The position numbers and the translations under genes are program-made. Source: Gammaproteobacteria bacterium UBA3067 (GTDB lineage: Bacteria > Pseudomonadota > Gammaproteobacteria > Pseudomonadales > UBA3067). Taken from it: a DNA stretch of 49,117 nt. A model generated the notes under the pieces. The model did no database searches. It had not been told where the DNA came from and saw only the letters and a program-made list of their open reading frames with translations. Below are positions 42,131-49,117 of the stretch, in pieces. Location of the stretch: NCBI GenBank assembly GCA_002366835.1, contig DFBZ01000070.1, forward strand, positions 1 through 49,117, in the 5' to 3' direction. Positions within the stretch are counted from its first letter, which is position 1, and every line of letters starts with the position of its first letter.

Positions 42131-44515
42131 ATGCCTATTAAAGCGAATAAGCTACTTGTGTTGGTGATACTGTTGCTGCTGGGTGCGTGCTCGGGTGGTG
42201 AGGATCGGCAAGCTAAGTACTTCACCAAGGCTCAGCAACTATTTGAGCAGAAAGACTACGAGAAGGCACGAATTGAAGCGAAAAATGTTTTGCAAATTAA
42301 CAGTGATCATGTGGCTGCGCGCTACCTGCTTGCTTTACTTCATGAGCAGGAGAAGAGCTGGCAACAAATGTATGCCAACCTGAGTCTGGTTATAAAGCTT
42401 GATCCAAGCCATGTGCCGGCTCGCATCAAACTGGCAAAAATGCTGTTTGCTAATAGTCGATATAGTGATGCGCTGGAGCAACTGGACGCAGTATTGGCTC
42501 AGGATGCAGAGCACCTCGATGCGCTGGCACTACGAGCGGCGGTTTATTTTCGCAACAACGATTACGATAGTGCGTTAGCAGCTGCACAGCATGTGCTGAG
42601 CAAGCACCCTGGTCATGTTGAAGCTATCTCGGTGTTATCTATGGTTTATGCCGAAAAGGATCCAGATCAAGCCTTGGCTGTGATTGGCGATGGCATTAAG
42701 CAGCAGACGGGTGATGCATCTTTAAAGCTGATCAAAATTGATTTGCTTAAGAAACAGCAGCGCTCAGGTGAGGTGATAAAAACCTATCGCCAGTTGATAG
42801 AGCAGTTTCCCAAGAACCTGCTTTATCAATACCGCTTTGTACGTTATCTCGAACAAATTGACCGCATTGACGAGGCTGAAACGGTGCTGCGCAATATTCT
42901 CGATGCGCGATCAGAGAATGTTGAGCTTAAACTTTGGTTGGTTCAATTCTTGGCAAATAATCGTAACCCCGAATTGGCAGAAACAACACTTAAGGAGTTT
43001 ATAGCTCGGCAACCAAAGCTATATAAATTCCGCTTTGGTCTCGGAAAATTTTACACTGTACAGCAAGAATATGGTGATGCTCGAGAGGTTTATCAGGCCG
43101 TTATTGCGTTGGATGATGCGGGTGCCGATGGTTTGTTGGCTCGTAATCGACTGGCTGAGCTGGCCTTGCTGGAAAAAAATTCGGCCCAGGCTGAGGGTTT
43201 GTTGGAAGAAGTGTTTGCGATCGAACCGGAGAACAAGGAGGCGCTGCTGACCCGTGGGCGCATGCACTTAAATAACAAAGACATTAAGTCTGCCATTACA
43301 GATTTACGTACGGTTTTGCGCAATGCGCCGAAGTCAATCATTGCGCTAAAGCTGTTGGCCCAGGCTCACGAGTCTGATGGTGCTCGCAAGCTTGCGCTTG
43401 ATAACTATCGGCAGGTATTGCAGATTGCGCCTGTTGATGATGAAGCGACATATCATGCGGCGCGACTGGCATTTGCTGATGGTGAGTATGAAGTCGCGGA
43501 GAATTTATTGATCATGCTGGCTCGACGCCAGCCAGATAACCCCGAAGTGTTTCGTAAGCTGGTGGCTACTTATGGGAAACAGAATCGGTGGCCCCAAGCA
43601 CACCTTGAAGCGGATAAGCTTATTAAGGAAGAGAAAACAGTAGGCTTGGGGCATTATTTAAAGGGCCGCCTCTATTTTGACCAGGAAGATTACTCAACTG
43701 CAGCCGACTCATTTGAGCAAGCTCTGTTGCATAAACCGGCTGGAGTTGAGGGCTTAAAATTTCTAGTAGAGGCTCGTCAGAATAGTGGGCATAAGGAGTT
43801 AGCCGAGCAATATGTGGGCAAGCATGTTGAGCGCTACCCTGAGCATGTTCACGCGCTAGAGTTGCTGGGGAATTTGCAGCAACAGAAGGGTGAGCTGGCC
43901 GATGCTCGTGAGCTGTATAAAAAGGTGATTGAGATGGAGCCTGCGCGCAGCTCAGCATATCGACTTCTTGCCGCATCTTATGCTTCTGAGGGGCAGTGGC
44001 AGCAGGCTTTGGCTATCTATGAGCAAGGCGTTGACAGTAACCCTCTAGATACGGGGCTCTTGATGTCTTTAGCGGCTTTGCATACACGTATGGATTCGTT
44101 TGATGCCGCTATAGAAACTTATGAGAATATTCTAGAGCTTGAGCCTGGTCACATAACTGCTGCGAATAACCTGGCTGTGGCTTTGGTTGATTACCGGCCG
44201 ACACCCAAAAATTTGGCCAGGGCTCGTGCTTTAAGTGAGCCGCTATTGAGCAAAAATCGTAATCCGGTATTTCTCGATACGCTTGGTTGGGTGCATTACA
44301 AGTTGGGGAATAACACTCAGGCCCTGAACTTGTTGGTTGAGGCGGTGCAGTCTGGAGGGGATGGCGCGGTATATCACTACCACCTTGGCATGGCTTATTT
44401 TAGCAATAACCAGCTTAGCTTAGCTAAGCAACAGCTAACACTGGCCTTGCAAGATGAAAATGAAAACTATATCGGAAGAGAAGAAGCGGAGCTGACGATA
44501 AAGTCTTTGTTGTAA
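42131..44515 (+). CDS. prsT: PrsT-type TPR lipoprotein of exosortase loci
   Basis: A 794-residue lipoprotein built of about 20 tetratricopeptide repeats. The signal peptide ends in the lipobox LGAC with Cys20 when the start is ATG 42131, which follows GGAGAG; the upstream ATG 42116 would place the ribosome site inside the gene. Repeats of the 'A.....Y..AL.....P.....' kind run from about residue 28 to the end. This architecture and position next to an exosortase match the PEP-CTERM system TPR lipoprotein PrsT. TPR scaffolds of this type probably organise polymer export or sorted proteins at the outer membrane; the precise role is unknown. A 90-base spacer separates it from the priming gene. 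Confidence 0.9.
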   Translation: MPIKANKLLVLVILLLLGACSGGEDRQAKYFTKAQQLFEQKDYEKARIEAKNVLQINSDHVAARYLLALLHEQEKSWQQMYANLSLVIKLDPSHVPARIKLAKMLFANSRYSDALEQLDAVLAQDAEHLDALALRAAVYFRNNDYDSALAAAQHVLSKHPGHVEAISVLSMVYAEKDPDQALAVIGDGIKQQTGDASLKLIKIDLLKKQQRSGEVIKTYRQLIEQFPKNLLYQYRFVRYLEQIDRIDEAETVLRNILDARSENVELKLWLVQFLANNRNPELAETTLKEFIARQPKLYKFRFGLGKFYTVQQEYGDAREVYQAVIALDDAGADGLLARNRLAELALLEKNSAQAEGLLEEVFAIEPENKEALLTRGRMHLNNKDIKSAITDLRTVLRNAPKSIIALKLLAQAHESDGARKLALDNYRQVLQIAPVDDEATYHAARLAFADGEYEVAENLLIMLARRQPDNPEVFRKLVATYGKQNRWPQAHLEADKLIKEEKTVGLGHYLKGRLYFDQEDYSTAADSFEQALLHKPAGVEGLKFLVEARQNSGHKELAEQYVGKHVERYPEHVHALELLGNLQQQKGELADARELYKKVIEMEPARSSAYRLLAASYASEGQWQQALAIYEQGVDSNPLDTGLLMSLAALHTRMDSFDAAIETYENILELEPGHITAANNLAVALVDYRPTPKNLARARALSEPLLSKNRNPVFLDTLGWVHYKLGNNTQALNLLVEAVQSGGDGAVYHYHLGMAYFSNNQLSLAKQQLTLALQDENENYIGREEAELTIKSLL

Positions 44516-45621
44516 TCGATAACGCCGGATTATTTTTATACCTGAGTAATGCGGCGTTAACGTTATTGTTTGCTGGTGTAGTGAGGTCGATGCTTTCCAA
44601 TTATAACCGGCACTATCTTTTCTATTTTTGAGTAGGGCTTCTCCTTACTATTCTTTGGTCTGCTTGGGTTGAGTATTACCACCCCAGTAGGCCCTCAATT
44701 TCTTACCCAGTTAGATTTGCTTCCGAGCTTTATTGCTCCTGCTATTTCAATAGCGCGCCGACGATATTTCAAATCTTTCACCGTTTTTGTGTGTGGTATT
44801 CAGCGGTCAATCTATCCGAATCGGAAGCGATGTTGCTGGGCTGCGCCTTTGGTTAATACTTTTTAGTTACTAGTCCCGAATCATAGCCAGCAGAATGCTG
44901 GGCCTTCTGCTCAAGTTCCCGTTAAATCACATAAGCGAAGTGCAATTTGTATTCTCGTGTACCCTCCTGCGTCTGAGCGTAAGCGTGCGACAATATGTCA
45001 CATTGTATATTTGTCGTTAGCTGGATATTGTTCCCATCAATTTAGTTGGCATGTCGTAAATAGAAAAATCGATACATCCTTCTATTTGGTTTTTTGGGTG
45101 TAGAGTATGGTGTTTGGAAGAAAATATTCCTGACGGCTAATTCTGTTTGCCCCGCAGCCCGCTAAAGAATGCCTCTAGTTTATTAGGGGTGGTTTAGGCT
45201 TGCTTCGTATGGCCTGAACATAAAATAGCAATAGATTAAAGTCTGAAGTGTGTGCAGGGGTAGCAGTGTAAGTGGCGGGCAACAGAGTATGGCCCGCATA
45301 ATTTTCATGGTTAGTTGTCATTCTAGAAGCTGCAATTGGAGTGCGAAGCTCTGCATGCCGATAGTAGGGGTTTTTAGGTAAGCTCTTGCTGTTAGGGGAT
45401 TTTAAAAGCTCTTCTCGTTAGCCATATACGGTGTCTAGGCCCAATAAGGTGAGTGTAAACTTTAAAACTTTCTTTGCGCGGTGATATGTCGCCTAAAAAC
45501 CCCTGTTGCCGGTACGTATCTTTTTTGTACTTAAAAGATGTTTCTAGGATCACTTTATCTGTATCGCAGTTTGGATAAATTGGTTGCTTTCTTTTAAAAA
45601 TAAATAGTTAGGAGTATTAAT
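44516..45621. other. 1.1-kb spacer before the second VPLPA-CTERM gene
   Basis: I found no gene I would defend. A 65-codon plus-strand frame at 44669-44866 and a neighbouring frame over 44640-44840 look like random or decayed sequence. Structures seen are AACGCCG/CGGCGTT (near 44522-44558, long loop), CCAGC-AGAAT-GCTGG (44887-44901) and GCGGGC/GCCCGC (45275-45297) followed by ATAATTTT, a weak terminator candidate. The promoter for the VPLPA-CTERM gene must lie here; AGGAG eight bases before ATG 45622 is its ribosome site. The length suggests decayed DNA or an unrecognised small RNA. Confidence 0.5.
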
Positions 45622-46452
45622 ATGTCTAAAACACTATTTTCTTTTCCTTCACTTACTGCAATAACGCCAGCAGTAGCGCTTGGCTTTGCGCTAACAGGTG
45701 GTAGTGCTTTTGCTGTAACTACAGCAACTGGAGGTGCGGTAACACTCAACGGCTTTAATGGGGACTACCTGCTTGAGAAAGGCTCTGTTCTGCAAACGGA
45801 TGTCGGAACTGGGAAAAGCTCCTGGGGTAGTAATCCTATGCTGGTTAATTCTGCTTGGGCCCACGCTGGTAAATGGTTTGAATTTGAGTTGGCAGAGGCC
45901 GCAACTGTTACTATTAGTGCTGAAGCGAAGGTGAGTGGTGAAGTTGATCCCGCTATTAGTGTTTACACCTCTGGCACAGCTGCCTTTAATGCGGGAACTA
46001 ATAGCTGGGATGCAGACGGAACTGCAGCATCTGGTTTTGGCACCCCGCATAGTTTTAACGCCACAAGTCAGTTAGGAGAAGCGGGTACCAAGTGGATGCA
46101 GGATGGCCAGGGCGGAAATATGCAGGAAGCACTGGGTTATGCTAATGCAGGTAACACTTATGCTAGCTCACCAACAGGTTGGGGCGAAACGATTCTCGAA
46201 GGGGAATCTTTGGGCAGCGGGACCTATGAAAATGGAGTGAGCTGGACAACCGGTGACAACTATGCCGACCTTGTTCTTAATGATCTGGCCCCAGGCTTTT
46301 ATAGTATTTTTCTTGGTGGTGCTAATCATTCCTTAGCAGGTGGAGAGGTTAATCTTTCAGTCAGTGCTGTGCCACTACCTGCTGCAGTATGGCTGTTCGC
46401 ATCTGGGTTTATCGGTTTGGTAGGCATGACGCGAAGAAAAAATAAGGCGTAG
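45622..46452 (+). CDS. VPLPA-CTERM sorted protein (276 residues)
   Basis: A secreted, surface-type protein with signal peptide (about 1-31, ending 'GSAFA-V') and a C-terminal sorting signal 'VPLPAAVWLFASG' at 250-262, a short hydrophobic helix and 'RRKNKA'. This is the consensus VPLPA form for XrtD. The mature part is rich in Gly, Ser, Thr, Ala and Asn, contains no cysteine and eight tryptophans, and looks like a beta-sandwich ('KWFEFELAEAATVTISAEAKVSG', 'FYSIFLGGANHSLAGG'). I recognise no enzymatic motif. It ends 204 bases before a di-heme peroxidase gene, separated by two hairpins. The composition fits an extracellular matrix component. Confidence 0.9.
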   Translation: MSKTLFSFPSLTAITPAVALGFALTGGSAFAVTTATGGAVTLNGFNGDYLLEKGSVLQTDVGTGKSSWGSNPMLVNSAWAHAGKWFEFELAEAATVTISAEAKVSGEVDPAISVYTSGTAAFNAGTNSWDADGTAASGFGTPHSFNATSQLGEAGTKWMQDGQGGNMQEALGYANAGNTYASSPTGWGETILEGESLGSGTYENGVSWTTGDNYADLVLNDLAPGFYSIFLGGANHSLAGGEVNLSVSAVPLPAAVWLFASGFIGLVGMTRRKNKA

Positions 46453-46523
46453 GTGAGTACCATATAAGTAATCTGGAATATTTGTGAGTAAAGCCACAAG
46501 GAGGTGGCAATAAGGAAGTGATC

Positions 46524-46548
46524 TTAAACAAGAAGAATACTTGTTTAA
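46524..46548 (+). terminator. 9-bp perfect hairpin after the second VPLPA-CTERM gene
   Basis: TTAAACAAG (46524-46532) pairs exactly with CTTGTTTAA (46540-46548) around a seven-base loop. There is no long T-run after it, so it may stabilise the upstream transcript or end it inefficiently. Confidence 0.45.
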
Positions 46549-46592
46549 ATAAGTGGGCAAACGGAACGGCCTTTCCATATGGATAGTGTTTT

Positions 46593-46622
46593 AAATAGTT
46601 GCTGATTGTAAGCCAACTATTT
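46593..46622 (+). promoter_or_regulatory. 9-bp perfect hairpin in the peroxidase leader
   Basis: AAATAGTTG (46593-46601) pairs with CAACTATTT (46614-46622) with a 12-base loop. It ends 23 bases before the AGGAGG site of the peroxidase gene and may influence its translation. Confidence 0.4.
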
Positions 46623-46644
46623 GCATTGAGAAATAATTGGAATT

Positions 46645-46650
46645 AGGAGG
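46645..46650 (+). promoter_or_regulatory. Consensus ribosome binding site fixing the GTG start of the peroxidase
   Basis: AGGAGG followed by six bases and GTG at 46657. The complete Shine-Dalgarno supports this non-ATG start, after which a signal peptide begins. Confidence 0.8.
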
Positions 46651-46656
46651 CCTCTG

Positions 46657-48879
46657 GTGCCCCGGCAGTTTTTTTGGATCAAGGCGTCAAGGGTACGCCA
46701 GGTATTTTGTTTTTTTGTTGTATGTTTTTCCCCTTATATCTCTGCAGGCGCTGGATTTGGGCCTGTACCGCTCTCTTTGAAAGGTCTTTCTCCACCAGAG
46801 GTGCCCGGCCTATTGGATGGCCCCAGCCCTATTGTTATTAATAGAGAAAAGGCACTCGTGCTGGGTAAAGCACTCTTTTGGGACAGCAGCGTGGGCAGCG
46901 ATGGTATGGCTTGTGCCTCGTGCCATTTTCATGCCGGTGCTGACTCACGAACTAAAAACCAATTAGCCCCTTCAGGAAAGGTTAACCAAGAAATTATTAC
47001 CGAGGCGCTTGGCTTTGATCAGGCACCTGATGGGGCATTCTTTGGGCCATCGCACACACTTCGCAAGCATGACTTCCCCTTTGTTCAGTTCGCTGACCCC
47101 GTTAACTCTAATGCTGTCATTACTTACGAAAGTGATGATGTGGTTTCCTCTTCAGGAACTTACGGCGGTGAATTTAAGTCGGTTTACTGGGATGAACATC
47201 AGCAGGACAATTGTTCCTATGAGGCTGGTTCGGTGTTTCATACGGGCGCTTCACCTTATGCCCTGCGGAAAGTGTCAGACCGTAATGCACCGACGGTAAT
47301 CAATGCGGTGTTTAATTTTCGCAATTTCTGGGATGGACGGGCCAATAACATTTTTAATGGCAGCAGTGCCTGGGGGAATCGCGACCCTGATGCCGGTGTC
47401 TGGCAGGTAAATGAGTCAGGTGAAATTGAAAAAGTTAGACTGGAACTGAAAAATTCATCTCTCGCATCGCAAGCAGTCTCTCCACCGGAAAGTAGTATAG
47501 AAATGGCTTGTCAGAACAGAAGGCTGGCTGATCTGGGGCGCAAGTTAATGTGGCGCCGCCCTTTGGAAAGCCAGGCTGTTCACTGGAATGACAGTGTATT
47601 AGGTGCGTACGCTAATAGTCAGTCAGGTGAGTTTCGTAATGGATTAAATACCTTTTACCGTCTGTTAGTGAAGCAGGCATTTGATCCTCGCTTCTGGTCT
47701 TATGCCGCAAGAGCGGAAAGCTTTGGTCAGCCACCTACCATCCCGCCTTGGCGACCCCTGCCTTATGAGCAATATGAAGCAAATTTCGGAATGTTTTTTG
47801 CGATAGCTTTGCAAATCTATCAGTCCACTCTGATCTCCGATGACTCACCCTTTGACCGAAGTGCTGTGAATGAGGAGGGTATGCCTGTCGACTTAAGTGA
47901 GGCTGGGCAGCGGGGGTTTACTGCTTTTCGTGATGGGCATTGTGCGCTTTGTCATATCGGCCCTCATTTTACTTCTGCCGCAGTGGAGAGTAATGCGGAA
48001 CTTTTTAAAACAAATCCACATGCTTTTGGAAATGCACAGATGAAGATCAACGCCTCGAATAATGTGGTAACACGTTTCCCATCGATGGGCGGAATAGGGC
48101 TGATGGATGTCGGGTTCACCAATACAGGCGTCTCTTCTCACGGGGCTGATATTGGTTTGGGTGCTACGGATCCTTTTGGAAACCCTCTTTCATTTTCCGA
48201 GCAATTTCTTCAGCTTTTATCGGGCAACCCATCTGCTCAGGTCGACCCTTACGTTAATGAAGTGCGCGTTTGTGATTTTGACACGCCGCTCGCACTTGAT
48301 AGTACACGGGCGCACCCCTTAATGTTTACGCATGATGATGGGGTGCTGTTAGTACAGCAGGAAGATAGTCAGGGATGTTTTCGACCCACTGCAAACTTGA
48401 TTCCTTCGCCGGAAGTGGCTTCTGCAGAGTTGGAGGGAGAAGGTAATAAGAAGATGCGCAGCGCGACGTCAGGTGCTTATAAAATACCAAATTTACGCAA
48501 TGTTGAGCTAACAGGCCCCTATATGCATAACGGTGGTATGGCTAGCCTGGAGCAGGTTGTCGATTTTTATGTTCGCGGTGGCAACTATAACCCACCAGGA
48601 AAACAGTTCGGGTTTGTTTTTCCTCAGGCTTTTTTGCGAAGTGATGCTGAGCTGAAAGCAGATTTAATTACCTTTATGGAAGCGCTTACTGATGAGCGGG
48701 TGCGTTTTGAGCGCGCCCCCTTTGACCATCCTGCAATCCGGATTCCTCATGGGCATAATGTGGATATAGAGTCTTCCATGGGCACCGGTCTAGCAGAAGA
48801 CCAGTGGTTATTGGTTCCAGCCGTGGGTGCGGAAGGTAGAGACGAGCCCTTGAAAACCTTCCAGGATATTCTGGAATAG
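46657..48879 (+). CDS. Di-heme cytochrome c peroxidase / MauG-superfamily protein
   Basis: A 740-residue exported protein, large for the family (about 350-400 for CcpA and MauG, larger in this branch). A signal peptide covers about residues 8-31. Two heme c motifs are present: 'CASCH' (86-90) and 'CALCH' (429-433). The mature start 'PPEVPGLLDGP...LGKALFWDSSVGSDGMACASCH' and the late 'KIPNLRNVELTGPYMHNGG' (609-627) are family hallmarks. About 340 residues separate the heme motifs, so the protein has a long inserted region. It would act in the periplasm on peroxide or on an oxidisable substrate. The next gene starts with a homologous sequence, so the pair is a tandem duplication. It follows the VPLPA-CTERM gene. 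Confidence 0.88.
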   Translation: MPRQFFWIKASRVRQVFCFFVVCFSPYISAGAGFGPVPLSLKGLSPPEVPGLLDGPSPIVINREKALVLGKALFWDSSVGSDGMACASCHFHAGADSRTKNQLAPSGKVNQEIITEALGFDQAPDGAFFGPSHTLRKHDFPFVQFADPVNSNAVITYESDDVVSSSGTYGGEFKSVYWDEHQQDNCSYEAGSVFHTGASPYALRKVSDRNAPTVINAVFNFRNFWDGRANNIFNGSSAWGNRDPDAGVWQVNESGEIEKVRLELKNSSLASQAVSPPESSIEMACQNRRLADLGRKLMWRRPLESQAVHWNDSVLGAYANSQSGEFRNGLNTFYRLLVKQAFDPRFWSYAARAESFGQPPTIPPWRPLPYEQYEANFGMFFAIALQIYQSTLISDDSPFDRSAVNEEGMPVDLSEAGQRGFTAFRDGHCALCHIGPHFTSAAVESNAELFKTNPHAFGNAQMKINASNNVVTRFPSMGGIGLMDVGFTNTGVSSHGADIGLGATDPFGNPLSFSEQFLQLLSGNPSAQVDPYVNEVRVCDFDTPLALDSTRAHPLMFTHDDGVLLVQQEDSQGCFRPTANLIPSPEVASAELEGEGNKKMRSATSGAYKIPNLRNVELTGPYMHNGGMASLEQVVDFYVRGGNYNPPGKQFGFVFPQAFLRSDAELKADLITFMEALTDERVRFERAPFDHPAIRIPHGHNVDIESSMGTGLAEDQWLLVPAVGAEGRDEPLKTFQDILE

Positions 48880-48951
48880 CGGGCTCTATAGAGCAGGCAG
48901 ATATGAAAAGTTTCAATTCGGTCTACATTGGCACCATCAGGAGCGCCGGCT

Positions 48952-49117
48952 ATGACAAGTAATTACGCAATACCCCGTATAACGCTACGAGTAGTATCCT
49001 TACTGCTGCTTAGCCTTACTGCTGGCATAGCGTCAGCACATACTACGGCCCCCCCATTTTCGTTAAAAGGCGTGCCTGTGCCTGAGGTGCCTGGTTTATT
49101 AGATGGGCCTGACCCGA
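48952..49117 (+). CDS. Second di-heme peroxidase-like gene (N-terminal part only)
   Basis: ATG 48952 follows AGGAG about nine bases upstream. The visible 55 codons encode a signal peptide (hydrophobic core 'VVSLLLLSLTAGIASA') and then 'FSLKGVPVPEVPGLLDGPDP', which matches the mature start of the preceding peroxidase ('LSLKGLSPPEVPGLLDGPSP') closely. It is therefore a tandem paralogue, truncated by the window end. The 72-base gap suggests one operon. No heme motif is visible yet. Confidence 0.85.
   Translation, partial: MTSNYAIPRITLRVVSLLLLSLTAGIASAHTTAPPFSLKGVPVPEVPGLLDGPDP

Noticed and set aside
44669..44866. 65-codon frame in the spacer before the second VPLPA-CTERM gene
   Set aside because: No ribosome site, no recognisable motif, and a neighbouring frame is equally open; probably random or decayed DNA.
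45575..45600. Sigma-54-like TTTGG...TTGCT upstream of the second VPLPA-CTERM gene
   Set aside because: The distance between the GG and GC is 11 rather than 10 bases, outside the usual strict spacing.
1..49117. CRISPR arrays, tRNA or rRNA genes, intact insertion sequences, prophage genes
   Set aside because: None seen: no regularly spaced repeats, cloverleaf-like segments, transposase or integrase motifs.

Overview
The window looks like chromosomal DNA of a gammaproteobacterium. Two conserved core blocks support this: metX-metW-DUF4426-rdgB-hemW on the plus strand, and nrdR-ribD-ribE-ribB(X)-ribH-nusB-thiL-pgpA, preceded by glyA, on the minus strand. Pseudomonas and the marine Cellvibrionales-type lineages share this order. 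An exosortase/VPLPA-CTERM exopolysaccharide island fits an aquatic, biofilm-forming member. I cannot name genus or species from sequence alone. LAYOUT. 1-7.1 kb (plus): the 3' end of a probable dynamin-family GTPase, the methionine pair metXW, a secreted DUF4426 protein, rdgB, hemW, and an unusual cytoplasmic GH5 enzyme resembling steryl-glucosidases/endoglycoceramidases. 7.3-9.0 kb (minus): a diguanylate cyclase with an Hpt-REC-REC-GGDEF layout. 9.1-9.3 kb: a small unknown gene. 9.3-17.5 kb (minus): pgpA, thiL, nusB, the riboflavin genes, nrdR, glyA and a CBS-pair protein. 17.5-49.1 kb (plus): a polysaccharide and protein-sorting island, visibly richer in A+T from about 23 to 34 kb and with long hairpin-rich spacers. 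THE ISLAND. It starts with a small VPLPA-CTERM protein and a strong terminator. Next come the assembly proteins: a chain-length determinant, a tyrosine autokinase and an ExeA-like ATPase. Then follow a flippase, a sulfotransferase, a putative glycoside hydrolase, an O-antigen-ligase-type polymerase, three GT4 glycosyltransferases, a NodB-like deacetylase relative, an AAC(3)-fold acetyltransferase, a heparinase-like lyase and a WecG/TagA-type glycosyltransferase. The sorting enzyme XrtD (exosortase fused to EpsI), a membrane glycan-priming enzyme with an added C-terminal membrane region, and the PrsT-type TPR lipoprotein come next. A second VPLPA-CTERM protein is followed by two tandem di-heme peroxidases (MauG/CcpA superfamily), the second cut by the window end. 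HOW IT WORKS TOGETHER (inference from family knowledge). A WecA-like enzyme would load a first sugar phosphate on undecaprenyl phosphate. The glycosyltransferases extend it, the flippase moves it, and the Wzy-like protein and Wzz-like/kinase pair polymerise it. Acetylation, deacetylation, sulfation and lyase trimming tailor it. XrtD then processes VPLPA-CTERM proteins at the inner membrane for export or anchoring with this polymer. The adjacent cyclic-di-GMP synthase could help control it. No outer-membrane polysaccharide export (Wza/OPX) gene is in the window. MOST NOTABLE: two poly-G tracts (G9 and G10) inside coding sequences of this island, the second within the EpsI motif of XrtD; a 188-bp MITE-like element next to xrtD; the pairing of a VPLPA-CTERM protein with tandem di-heme peroxidases; structured leaders and an alternative-stem terminator around the first VPLPA gene; a RibB with a degenerate RibA domain; and the GH5 enzyme. 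No tRNA, rRNA, CRISPR array or intact transposase was seen.
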